A model generated the notes under the pieces. It saw only the letters and a list, made by a program, of their open reading frames with translations. It was not told where the DNA came from and did no database searches. DNA of 64,000 nucleotides from Trichoplax sp. H2 (taxonomy: Eukaryota > Placozoa > Uniplacotomia > Trichoplacea): assembly GCA_003344405.1 (NCBI GenBank), contig NOWV01000034.1, forward strand, positions 186,001 to 250,000, in the 5' to 3' direction. Shown here in pieces: positions 40,666 through 53,293 of the stretch. Each line of letters starts with the position of its first letter. Position 1 is the first letter of the stretch. The position numbers and the translations under genes were made by a program.

Positions 40666-43600
40666 AGTAGGTTGAAGGCGAGCCGTGCCAACACAGTGAC
40701 TGGACTGTAGAGACGGAGGCGAAAGGAGCTCCAGGCAAAGTGGATGTGGTGCGCGTTAAGTTGGATAACAACGCGCAATTTTCCCCTCCAATTCCTCGTC
40801 TTGTCTTGTATCACTAGCGTAGTCTGCCCATTTGCTCATTCAATCCAATTGATTCTCTCAAGGCGGTAATATGGCGATCATCGTGTAGCGCATTTTGATA
40901 GCAATATGGCGGTCGATGGTACCGAAAGTGATGAAGAATGTCGGGTAAGTTGCAAGTTGTCCATGGAGTCATGGCCAATGGCTTGTCTAGTGTCTTGCTT
41001 CTCATTTGTTGTCTCATTCTTGGCAAGATTGCCAATGTTGTCATCATCATTTCCTGGTCATAGACAGCAGATTGGAATGGCTTTAAAAGAGAGTAGGGGG
41101 GGATAATGCCAATTAGGGCAATAGAGTCGAGTCGATACGATGGAGAAATGCACTTTCTTCATGCCTTGTCTTTCAACTGTAATGCATGCTGTAGTCGATC
41201 CAACGCCAGCACTCTCTCCACTCCATGTTGATCATGGACCGCTGTCAACAGTGGAAAGGACAAGGGATAAAAATCACTTTCGATCTATCCTTCATACTGA
41301 TCATCCAATACAGTCGATCGATCAGATCGATATCCTACCCATGCCAGTTCTCCAACTTGAGCTACAAAGGACAGACTATCTTTAACGCAAGTAGAATAAC
41401 CTATCCCATATCGTTACACAACGTCAATACTGCCAATGATAGTCCACATAACCAAGGACCTCTTGATTGAACGCCAAGGTGGATAACCTAAACGACAAGC
41501 AATCCAAACAAATAGTTTACCTACTGGATAAGGTAGTGGCAATCCAAAGGATGGATTGGCCTCTACTTGTCCAACCACATTATCCAATCTCTTCTTGTTG
41601 CATGACAATTTCATACTACATGAACCATCGTCATCCTATCCACTCCATCATAAGGGATCCAATCAACGACTGCATTAGACTCCTCATGATGACTTATTTC
41701 ACTGTAAAAAATCATCCATCACCTTATTTCACCATGACATAAAAGTTACAATGTAGCAATAGAGACAAGAAGAAGAATTTTCCAGTTGTTTCATTCCAAC
41801 TTGTCAATCACGACGTTGCTTTTACACAAACATAGTACAATCATGAAGAGCATGAAGGAGAGAGAGCGTTCAATTACTTGTTGCCTAGAAAGACGGTCAA
41901 CTTTTGTCTACAATTTTAGAATCTTACTTTACTAAAAATGAGTGCAAAGATTGCGTCGTAGACATAGAAGTAAAGAACAACATGAATCCCTTGCTGATTC
42001 TTTCTCTCCCTTGAACCTGTTGGACTTGAAAACTTGACGTGATACAGACAACCAGGGGCCACTTTGCGATCGTCGCTACAACTTGTACTGTACTAAACTA
42101 CCAAAGCAGGACTCCTATGGTGATGCATATTATTTTAATTTCCACCCAATCTTCAATTAGAGGACAACATACGGGATTCAAACCAATTCAAAAGAATCAT
42201 TTACTTATACTCTCGATCGTTTGACAACTCGCCACTAGTGAAACAATCATGCTTACTTGACGAACAGTAAGGAATAGTAGAATAAAAATCCCTCCACTCA
42301 GTAAATCACTGTTTCTTGCTGGATTCCTGTTGTTATCACGCTACTATACAACAGTCTGAAAGAAGTGTATTTCGGTCCAAATTCCCACAAGTAGTCAACA
42401 GTAGCGAATAGAAATTCAAGATGGACTTGTTTAGTTGATCTCTTTTTTAAGATGGAAGGAGAGACTTTTTAGCCGGAGGGAATAACAATGTATAATATAC
42501 TTTTCTCCCATGATTGCAGTCAAAAGTCTGCCTACGTCGATAAAGTAGGACAAGCGTTGAATTAAACTATCGTCAAAATGGGAAATAGAAATTGAATGGC
42601 CACAATCAATCATCCATCAATTTCTTATCAACAACAATTCCCTACAGATGGAAGATTGCTTAGCCAGATATTTTCAAGTCTGATTTTAACGCCGATACCG
42701 CATATTGAAATGGCTTCGGCCAAGGCGGAACATCGAAAACAATTGGACTTTTTTTTTTTTTTCATACTATCCTGTTTATTATACGGAAAGCGTTCAATTC
42801 CCCCAACTTTGGACTTGTATATATACACGTTTCGTAATTTATCCCATCCAATTATTGTTGCTAATCCAGTATATACTCGTAGTCGATTATTAAAATTACA
42901 ATTTTGATCCCATTGCCTATCAATAAAGTGATCACTTTACAGTGATTCCGGTATACCATAGTGCAATGGCTATCACGAGAAGGGAAAATATTACAACGCC
43001 TCAATCCCTTTCCTAATACAAATCAACCTACAACGAATAGGACACCGATTCCAATCCATCAAATAGTATACATTAAAATGAATTATTTGTTTGTAATAGA
43101 GTAGATTGGGAGATAAACCAATCCATACAGTGATAGTTGTACTGTCGAGGTTGGCTATCATCATTGTCGTTAACGTCAAACAGTAGTAGTCGATTTCTTG
43201 ACAGCAATTTGTAAATGCAGTCCATTGGATTCCAACCACAGCAACAGCAGCCACTACACTTAGTAGATATTGAAAAAGAAAGGACGATAGAGTGCAATCG
43301 ATCATCCGTTCAATAAGTACACCATGGTATCTATCAAAATAAACCTGGGACAAATTTCTCCGATCATTCCTTGTATATACTGTAGGTAGTAAAGTAGACT
43401 ACATGGTGTTCTCCATGAAATTACCTTGGGAAATGAGAGTTCTAGTCCATACTCCTTGCTGTCCAATCCTAAAACACACTTTTATCACTTGTATCCTTTC
43501 TGATCGCTATCCATCATTCTTATCTCCTATCTCGCTATCTTTACTTCATTTTGATCCGTAATCCATCCGATTGTGTTAAACCTTGCAGCCTTGAATCTGG

Positions 43601-43739
43601 TATTCATCTCCTGACGAAAGTTGATTGCACGAAAAGTGTTGTATATCATCACCATTAAACAAGTTTGTTATTGAATGATATGACTAGAAACAATCAACAG
43701 CATGACTAACAATATGGCAAGCGATGGATGGCATCCATT
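40666..43739. other. Stretch without a recognised gene, short ORFs only
   Basis: Base composition is more even than in the flanks and several 60-120 codon ORFs occur on both strands, often overlapping. None has a recognisable family, a signal of splicing or a consistent frame. I see no confident gene. Confidence 0.4.
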
Positions 43740-44460
43740 GTACAAATACTGCCATTTGAAGTAGTGTCGTTTTATTGCAATTTTAAACTGATTAACATTA
43801 TGGCTAATAGCAACATTGCTAGCTGATCATCGTCTCATTTGAAGAAATACTGCAATCTTGCATCGTATAGTTTTACCGCAGTTCACATTGATCAACAACC
43901 TAGCTAGTCGAAGATGGCATCACTTAAACGAATGCTGCGATCTTGCGTGGTATAGTTTAATCGCAGTTTAGACTAATCAACATTGCTGGCCGATCATTGT
44001 ATCATTTGAAGAAATACTGCGATCTTGCATCATGTAGTTTTATCGCAATGGACATTTAATCAACAACCTAGTTAGTTGAAGATGGCATCACTTAAACGAA
44101 TGCTACGATCTTGCGTGGTATACTTTGATCGCAGTTTAGACTAATCAACATTGCTGGCCGATCATTATATCGTTTGAAGAAATACTGCGATCTTGCATCA
44201 TGTAGTTTTATCGCAATGGACATTTAATCAACAACCTAGCTAGTCGAAGATGGCATCACTTAAACGAATGCTGCGATCTTGCGTGGTATAGTTTAATCGC
44301 AGTTTAGACTAATCAACATTGCTGGCCGATCATTATATCCTTTGAAGAAATACTGCGATCTTGCATCGTATAGTTTTACCGCAATTCACATTGATCAACA
44401 ACCAATGCTACGATCTTGCGTAGTATAATTTGATCGTAGTAACGACTGATCAACATCATA
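43740..44460. repeat. 168 bp dimeric tandem repeat made of hairpin-bearing 84 bp halves
   Basis: The GAAGAAATAC landmark occurs at 43841, 44008, 44176 and 44344 (spacing 167-168). Each period has two related halves of about 84 bp. Each half carries a short inverted repeat such as CTGCGAT and ATCGCAG about 18-20 bases apart. Copies decay on to about 44760. Confidence 0.85.
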
Positions 44461-44760
44461 GCTCACAACATAGCTAGCCGATAAGAGCAACGTTGAATAA
44501 ATGAAATACTACAATCTTGGGTAGTGGAGTATTATCGCAATAAATCCTGTAAACTAATCATATCATAGTTAACCCTATGATGGCATAGTGTAGAGAAATA
44601 CTACACTACCTTCTTATAGCTAGCCTATGGTGATTGCATCAATCTGAAGAAATGCGTCATGAATCCTGTAAGCTAATCAACACCATAGCTAGACGATGGT
44701 GATAGCATCAATCTGAAGAGAAGTTGATCATTAAACTGATCAACAACATTGCTAACGTAG

Positions 44761-45619
44761 CCAGCCGATGATAAACATAATTGGATAAAATACTACGATA
44801 TTCAATTACATTGGGTTAAAAACGATAGCATGACCTGCAACTAGTGATAGTATAGCAAGGAATGCTAATTAAGCTTCATTTGATGTCGTGATTAGTAATG
44901 AGTTAGAAATAAGCTACAAACCTTTTTATATTCCATTGGAATGAACACTTTTAGCCTGAACCCTTCGTTTTACAGTCAACCAGCTGGCCATTTAAACAAT
45001 AATTTGCTGAAAATCGTTGTATAATACTACTGTAATTATACTTAATTTGCTTTATTGGCATGATGGGATCAAAAGTTGATCTACACAAGATATTGTGCCA
45101 CAGTTGTTAAAATTAAACAATCTTAGCAGTAATGATACAGACGTGCAATAGTCTGAATACTTTTTCCTATCATAACATCAACTATCTATGACCTCTGTTT
45201 ATACTATCTAGTTTCGTTAAACTAGTGATAGACAAGTATGAAAAGAAATTAGAAGAAAGATCATTCCATTAATTCAGGCGTCTTAGAGTTATCGCTTTGT
45301 GACTTCGAATACATTGAGCGATACTGTATTCTATTTTACGTCGATAGTTGTACAATCAGTCTCGAAGATTACTTGTAATATCCAAAAACGATTTTCGTAT
45401 CTCGTTGAATCTGTAATATGGTCCTTGTTATTTATACCTGTGCAAAGTATAGAATCTAGTCTTTATCATAATATGCCTCATTTAATTGTGCCTTTTATTA
45501 TGATATCCTTACCATTAAACATAAAATTTTGCTTGTAAATGTTAGACAAATACAACTTTTCTAATGTTTTCGCCTGTTTTTCTTTCCTTCTGCTTTGGTC
45601 TAATTCATATACCTAGAGA
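44761..45619. other. Spacer upstream of PIAS
   Basis: No gene recognised. A pyrimidine-rich run ending in AG just before 45617 looks like a splice acceptor. PIAS may therefore have a further 5' exon in this stretch, untranslated or coding a few residues. Confidence 0.4.
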
Positions 45620-48600
45620 ATGCTGAATAACTTTCGCGTTCCTGAATTGCAACAATTGCTAACATCCTTCAACAGTAGAAAAACTGGAAGAAAACCTATG
45701 TTAATATCGAGAGCGCTAGAATTACTGGAAACTTGTGATAGCCGTAATGTAAAAATTAAAATCAGAGAAATATATAATTTACGAAATCACTATCATCATC
45801 AAGCATCTAACCACGTTGTCATACATAACCATAATCACGTTGTGCCTTCCTACTCCAATCAAAGCAATAATAACAATACTAATTTTCATGTTGTAAATAA
45901 TAATTCGAGAAATCAAATTGGCTGGTATATTGGCGATCTCAATAATAGCACAAGTAAAGGCCATCGCGAATTCCATTTTGCACTGAATACGGCCAGTAAA
46001 CTTGATTTTAAATCATTAAAGATCACCCCTTTTCATGAGCCATTGGAATCTATTTCTAATACATTCCTATTAGGTAAATAATTCAATAATATTAGTCTTG
46101 ATAACTAATGAAAATATTGAGTCCAGACCATTTTTATTTCATTTTACTTGACCTATTGATGTATTATTGCATGCCATACTTTTAATTGAATTATACTGTA
46201 ATGATCGCTCAACTGATGTACGTATAACAACTCCATCAACGAAATTTAGATATTAAATATAAAGGACGGTATTACGAAAAAGAAATTACTTTTACCTTAT
46301 CATCATCCCAAATTGAAATGCTAAATAAAACTAGGTATTTATACTATTTTAAAAGGAAAAATTCATTTTCTACAGTCTCTACGTTACTTAATACACGTAT
46401 GGTATTCCACTAAAAAAAAATGACTTATTTAAATTTGGCACTGTAGACATCACATAAATAAGCCTGAAAATGAAAGCCTTCATCATTTATTTCTCCGGTA
46501 AAAGACTAATTCATATTTTCAATTGTAACAGTAAATGACTAAAATCATTTATCCAATACCTAATCTAAATTATTAATTACCTCCAATTTTTTCATATTAA
46601 TCGATCAGATTGGGGACAGTCGATTCAAATGGCCTCTTTGCAGATTACTATCCTCATGCATTATGTGTTAAAGCTAACGGATCTTCTTGTCCAATACCGG
46701 TATTATAATGTCATACTTACCAAATATTAATCAATCAGCCATTAATTTCTAATTCAACTTTTGTAATCAATTTTAAATAAAAGAATATAGCCCCTTCAGC
46801 ATCTAACAATTCCAAATCTGGTACAGCAAAAAAATCCAAAAAGCCGATTGATATAACACAATATATTAATATCACTCCAAATTATACTAACCGAGTAAAA
46901 GTTTCCTGCACTCCACTGACTGTTGAAGTTAGTATAAATTCTTTTATGTCCTCTACCGTATTATTTTATAGTGTACTCACACTGTCCATGAAATTATTGT
47001 AATATTGATTTTCTGCATTTTGACCAAATTAGAAATATTACGGTAGCATTATATTGGTGCGACAATCGACGCCAGGATTACTTTTGCAAAAAATTCTCGA
47101 CAAAGATGATGCAAGTCAAGAGCAGACAATATCCTTAGGTTTGTTAACATGCACATTGTTATTGTTAAACTTGTACCTTCAGCCCTGTAAAAATAGCAAT
47201 TGATGTATACTTGCTATATTTCTTTTGTTCATTATAGTTAAAGAGAAATTGAAGCAAAATTCCGATGTTATTGTTACTACCAAATTAAACATGTCTCTTC
47301 AGTGTCCGGTAAGAAAACTTTGTTTTTTAAACATATATCTTGTTAAAAATATTCCGTTTAATAAGTCACTTGCTATATTTATAGTTAATGAAAAATCTAA
47401 TGACCTACCCTTGCCGGTAAGTAGTCATATGTCGGCCAATTGATATTTCTAGCTTATCAACCATCAATCGCTATATTCTAAAATTGTAATATATCAGTTA
47501 ATAAATGCTGTTTTGTATCCCTGCTTAAGATCTTCTTCATGCAAGCATTTACAATGCTTTGATGCAATGTCATTTTTAAGAATGAATGAGAGGTAATTAG
47601 CATTTCAAAAATTTCAATTATTTACACGGTAGATCATCATTTAGCGACAATTTACTTCAATATCTACTAATATTCAAAACTAGAAAATCAACCTGGACTT
47701 GCCCAATTTGTGAAAAAAGAATTGATTTTGATTCACTGTATATAGATGAGTATGTTGATTTATGGATGATGCAGTTTATAGACAAACTATTATAATTGCT
47801 ATATTTAGTAAGACGCCATTTTTCTATGTAGTTATTGTCGTAAAATTATTGAATCGATTCCCGCTAACGTACTCGAGATATCATTCAATGAGGATGGTTC
47901 TTGGACTGCTGAAAATGAAGACGAAAGTAAATAATGACAGCTAAAAAATTTTTTCCCTTCTCGTGTTTTAACGTTTACAATAAAGTCTTACTAACTATAT
48001 TTTTCATCTCCAAGAATCATCGAATGTGATTAAGGATACAGTTGAAATTGCACATGTAGTTAAAGGTACTGTCTAGCACCCAAATGAGATATTATTAATA
48101 CAAATATTATTAACATCGACCGTCATGATTTGTAGACAAGCCCAAAGAACATAATAAATCGGTTGAGGTCATCGACCTGACCGCTGGTAGTGACAGTGAA
48201 GATGATAATTATGTTCCATTTGATGATTTATTTACTGACTTTCAAGGGTAAGTTTTTGGAAATAAATACCATACATTTATCTATCATTTGTCTCCGTCAC
48301 CTTTGACACAAAATATCATCCCTCTTGTCTAAATTTTAACGTTTTCGCTTTAATTACAGTGATACACCAGAACCTAAAAGATTGAAGTCCGATAGTCAAC
48401 CGGAAAAAAGGGAAAGGCAGGAAATTCCAAATCATTCTGCTGCTATTACAACCGTTTTCCCTGATTATCATTTATATGCTGTACCTGGCCATAGCCAGAG
48501 AAGTAATAATTACTTGCCTAATGCTATGCCAAATAATTTACTTCCACATTTACCTATAACATCGTCTTTGGCACCTGAAATGAATAATTATGTATGCGGA

Positions 48601-49132
48601 ACTTATGGTACGATAAATTGTCTTTAGTATAGGATGCAGCATAAATTCGTCGTGTTTTTGATGTAATGTTACAATTCTATTGTAGATTAAGAAGGGAATC
48701 TAATTAATTAACACTAGACTCATTTTATTGATAAAAGGATATGCTATGTTATTTTTAATGCAATGCATCCGTATGTATTAGTGTAGTCGATTAAGCCTTG
48801 TCTATTAATAGTAATTTATCCATGATGTAACATGAATGGCATCATAATGATAAGATAATTAATAGCTGACATTTGAAGTATAAAAGATCCTATTATTTCA
48901 ATTTTTTTAGATACAGTAGATTCTGAATTTGCTAATACAATGTATCCTGACGAACAAGAAGTAAGCAAAGCCATTTTATTACCGGAACTATCATAACTGA
49001 TGTTACTGTTTGTTAAGAATCATTTATTTTTGATTTTAATAGTTTATACGCAATTGCCTTGGCAACCTGGCGTCAATAATAACACCTTCATCTAATCCTC
49101 CTAGTAGTAATAGACCTTCGAAAGATGTTTAA
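45620..49132 (+). CDS. PIAS: PIAS-family E3 SUMO-protein ligase
   Basis: 16 exons: 45620-46073, 46265-46334, 46447-46497, 46609-46699, 46784-46927, 47033-47138, 47238-47308, 47385-47416, 47530-47592, 47684-47749, 47832-47926, 48015-48065, 48136-48247, 48360-48607, 48911-48960, 49043-49132. The total is 1794 nt, 597 residues, in frame. It is a nuclear ligase that transfers SUMO from UBC9 to substrates. The SAP domain (about 1-50) has FRVPELQQLL and GRKPMLISRALELL. PINIT follows (about 110-290), then SP-RING (about 325-385) with LQCP, PCRSSSCKHLQCFDA and STWTCPICEK. A SUMO-interacting motif VEVIDLT (441-447) precedes an acidic GSDSEDD. A His/Asn-rich linker lies between SAP and PINIT. The family N-terminus is about 8 residues longer, so an upstream coding exon is possible. 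Intron retention after 48607 would give an early stop at 48627. Confidence 0.92.
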
Positions 49133-51280
49133 AATTATTGAAATCAAACCATCAAAAGAGACGCTGTCTTTAAACTATTCAAAATGTCCTACTGTTATAT
49201 CAACGAACCATTAATACTACTATGGATAAAAATGAAGCTTTGGCAACATTTGCACTTATTTATTAGAATTGATCGTCACAGTACAGGTTGCAAAATAACA
49301 GAGTTCCTAAAAGTGTTGAAGGAATCGAGAATCGATCCACAAACACATTGGGGTATTATAAATTCTTATTCTTATAAGCTAGCGATTCGTTTATCCCATC
49401 TCTTACTGTATGATACTGTAAATATTTGTTTCGATTGTTGTTGTATACTGCAAAAGTTTATAACGACATGATATCTATATATCATGTCCTTTCTGGATTG
49501 GTGCGCTGATTACTACTATGATTGTCGGATATCTTTTTTGATTTATAGTAAAGTTCAACTGTATTCAGCATTATTTGTACATCTAATCATGCTTCAGTTA
49601 TATTTGATTATATTGTAGCCTTTTTCATTCAAATGATGTTGCCAAATAGTACATGTATATTTAGTTATTTAATTTCTACCGTAACTGGATCTTAATGATT
49701 AAAAAATTTAACTTTTGTAATCAATGTCTAATTTGGTCGTAAACTTAACCCTCATCGGTATAGACTTTACGAAGTACTAATATGACGTAATTCCTCTGAA
49801 AGCTTATCACAACACTCTAAAAATAGGATTTGGTTACGAAATTACGCAAGGGTGATTTGTTACCTTGAATTTCAGAATTACACAACAGGCTCATTGTAAA
49901 GCCTAAGCTTATTAGGACCCTAGACGCCTAGTTTGTGTTCCTAATATGTACATGATGTAGTCGTCGTATGTACAAAAGGCAAGAATGTACTTTTTTAGTC
50001 ACCTTTACATTCAGAATCGGTTAAATAACCCAATTATAGTATGAAAAGTATTACGATGAGGTATAGTGTGTCATCACTTTGATTGATGAATTTAAGTATG
50101 GACTACTCTAGATACGTATATCTAGTAATCCATGGTTTGAGTAATGCTTGAATTGAGTAAAAAGTCGGTTACTCCTTTTGCTAAATATTTTACATCGTTT
50201 GTTAAGCAAAAGAAGAGTCGTATTAAGCGTAACATATACATACTTATAAACGGTATAATAAATGCCTACGGGGAAATATGCGATGAACGTTAAGGAAAAT
50301 TTATTTAGTGTACCTTATGTATCCGATATAATATTTATATAGGGTAGCAAGACATGGTATTATAACTTCTAACAAAGTTTCTTTCATCTGTTTCCTTGGT
50401 GGTATGCTTTACAAGAGATGCAAGCCAAAATTCTACACGTAGAATCTTATCCCTGAGTTTCATGTATTATTTAAATAAGCTTTAATTTTATAATTTATAA
50501 TTGTCTCTGCAGGAATAAGATGGCTTGCAGTTAATTTACTTTTGAACTAGAAATATACTTTGCTACTAAGTTTTCTCTATTACGATACAACTAGATACAT
50601 TAAGTAAAGTTTATAAAACTGATCTTGATATAATTTATTAAGATGACTCTTTCCGATACCTTGTCAGTATGTGAGTGGTATAATCTTAAAATTGGCACCG
50701 AGAATTTATCGACATAATTTTAAAGTTTCTTTATCAGATCTTACTGCAGAGATTGATAGCATGATTTTAAGTTTTCATTTATTAAAACCTCCTTGTTGCC
50801 TTGCCCATCACGTATACAATTAGTCTATAAACGAATTGGGTGGGAATTATCACATAGAGAAGAATATGAACGTATACAAGATATCTCTTCAATAATTTTG
50901 TATTTTTAAAAACTTTATTTAACAGCAGTAATGAATATATTTCATGATTGTTTCACCATATGAGAACTTATCTTATGAGCATATATTAACAATGATAAAG
51001 TCACTGAGAGGAGATATTTATTCCATGTGACAGTATATTGCCAATAACTTTTATACGATTTTATGCAGTAATTGTTATTAGCAACTGCTCACTAACACAG
51101 ATAATTTTTCAAGGCAAATCTTAAGTATTAAAATAGTGTACAGTATGTATATATATATAGACGTAATCTGTATGTAGAACTGGACTAGGCTATCTTTATC
51201 AACTGTTCTAGTACACCTTCTCATATTGAATTTAAAGGTTTTAAGAAAAGCTACTCAGAACCTGTTAAAAATGATCTTTA
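49133..51280. other. Convergent spacer between PIAS and the first Hv1 gene
   Basis: AT-rich. The ORF at 49184-49471 immediately downstream of PIAS is probably 3' untranslated sequence. I see no other gene. Confidence 0.5.
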
Positions 51281-51513
51281 GAGATTTGCTATAGTAAATT
51301 CGTAATTCTTAGAAGTTTAAAAGTTAAAAGTATTGATATAATCATCCGATATCGAGTCGATAAATGGAAATTTATTTTCCCCTTTCTATAGCCATGCCTA
51401 CGTAAAGATTTGCTATAGTAAATTCGTAACTATTAAAAGCTTATAGTTGAAAAGTATTGATGTAATCATCCAATATCGAGTCGATGAATGAAAATCTATT
51501 TTCCCTTCCCAGC
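51281..51513. repeat. Direct repeat, two copies of about 110 bp
   Basis: Two copies begin AGATTTGCTATAGTAAATTC at about 51283 and 51407 and share AAAAGTATTGAT, TATCGAGTCGAT and the TATTTTCCC end. The offset is about 123 bp. The array ends only about 25 bases past the stop codon of the Hv1 gene on the minus strand. Confidence 0.85.
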
Positions 51514-51536
51514 TATAGTTACACTACAGCTGTATT

Positions 51537-53293
51537 TTAAACGATAGAAATGACAGATGAGCTGTTTGGAGGTATGGCAGTTGGATACTCCGTTGCATCT
51601 AGCTCATCAGGTAATAACAAATCTTCAGGAATAGGGATATCATTTTCGACTAGTAGCGCCTATATGAGTATCCAGTTAGCCCAAATGAGTGGAAGTAAAT
51701 CAATGATAAAATATACAGTAAATAGTAAAAAAACTTATACACTTTTACCACCTAAACAGACGAAACTTAAACTATGATGGTTACTTATATCAAGCATTGC
51801 AAGAGTATCGACCTGACAATGATGCAATTTCGATGTCAAATTGGCAATAAGTATCCGCTTCTGCTTTAGTTTATGATCGTGTTTTTCTTCCATTTCAGCT
51901 TTAACAGATACTACAATACCTATATAAAAGCAAAAGGCATGAATTGATCAACTGCATAAAAGTAAACGTCAAATATATCAGCTAGTTCATCGTTTAATAG
52001 TTGGTCTTATAGATCTGTGTTGTTATAAGATAGAATTATGATAGTTTCAAATTGGTCTTATATTGAAGATCATTGTATCTATCATGCCTACTGTTGATAA
52101 TCCTTGTAATACGCCATAGCCGCAATATCATTAATAAGTTGATACCTTCAAATGCTAAATGGGAATAGTGGACATGACTAGAATAGAAAAATTAAATGAA
52201 CAGATAAATCAATCGTTGAAATTCTGTTAAAGTGCAAATTAATATTGTTCCAAAATATACTATGATTGCTCACATGTAAAAAACATCTAGAATAAGGGAG
52301 ATACAAACTATGAGGGCATCGAAAACTTCCAAATAATACAAGAAAAATACAAGCCTAAAGGCGTAAATCTTCAATACAAACTGGAAGAGAAAATGAGAAA
52401 ACTTTAAAAAAGTACTCCAATTTCAGTCATAGTTCAAATTCTTACTTCAATAACAAAGATGCCCAATATGGATATGCTAATAAAATGAAATCCAAGTACC
52501 ACTGGACTATCATGATGGGCTAATCAAAGTAAATTATCAAACATTAATATCTTTTAAGCGATTCCCTTGATAATATAACGAAGAGATACAGCATTTATGT
52601 AAAACAAATTACGCGATGATTATCAGGAAATGGCATTGATTAGGATAGTAGTAAAGTTTTGCCTGCAATTTCCGTTCTATAGTCGCGCACTTACTTTCAA
52701 TAACTTGTAAATCGATTAATAGTTCGGCTATAACGATAAGGAGGTCAATGACTACTAAAATAATAATTGTAGTATGGAACTTATGACTAAAAACAATTCG
52801 CTGCAATCGCTCCCTTTAGTAGAACAGAATCAAGGACACAATTAATATCAAGTGTATATTGCCAACGTTGAGACTCCTTGCCAGAGCAATAGCATTCTAT
52901 TGATTTATAAAAGAGCTACTGTTTTGTACTAGTTAAATCAGATTTTAACAGTATTATTTTATTTGATCAATTATCAAAAGATATCCAGTAAAATAAGCTA
53001 TGAGTCGTATATCTGACTTGAAATCCTCTACTTTTAATTAAAACAAAACGTAATTTCCAATAAGGGGTAGAAAATCATTTTGCTTTTAAGATCATAGCAT
53101 CAGAGTTGGCATATAATTGTATCTAACATTGAAACAAACTATTCCTAATTATAGCAGTTTCAAAGTATAATTTATTTTTTATAGTAAAATAACTTATTTT
53201 TAGATCTTTATACCTGGTAGACAGGTCTTCTATCGGTCCTGTTGGTACGACTGTAGATAGCCCATCAACGATATCTGTCTGGGAATTACTCAT
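51537..53293 (-). CDS. HVCN1: Voltage-gated proton channel Hv1, copy A
   Basis: Seven exons: 53293-53214, 52813-52695, 52519-52446, 52380-52274, 52177-52092, 51919-51813, 51659-51537. The total is 696 nt, 231 residues, in frame. Hv1 is a four-helix voltage sensor that conducts protons outward across membranes and dimerises through a C-terminal coiled coil. S1 has VVIDLLIVIAELLIDL with the selectivity Asp at D50 (human D112). S2 ends ILGIFVIE, S3 has EVFDALIV and LILDV, and S4 reads ILRLWRITRIINS with Arg at 146, 149 and 152. The C-terminal exons give a charged helix and then ENDIPIPEDL, matching copy B. The S3-S4 loop is four residues longer than in copy B. The last-exon acceptor (TATAG) makes the coiled coil seven residues shorter than in copy B. 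A plus-strand ORF at 51550-51777 is an antisense shadow of these exons. Confidence 0.9.

Noticed and set aside
40228-40710. 160-codon ORF rich in STVQYCTLYC
   Set aside because: Produced by GTAC palindromic repeats; overlapping ORFs of the same type occur in several frames and on both strands.
49184-49471. 95-codon ORF just after PIAS
   Set aside because: Lies within 60 bases of the PIAS stop, has no family match, and is probably 3' untranslated sequence.
51550-51777. Plus-strand ORF of 75 codons, Ser/Gly-rich
   Set aside because: It overlaps the last exon of Hv1 copy A and the intron before it on the other strand. The minus-strand reading matches copy B (NDIPIPEDL versus RNIPIPKPL).
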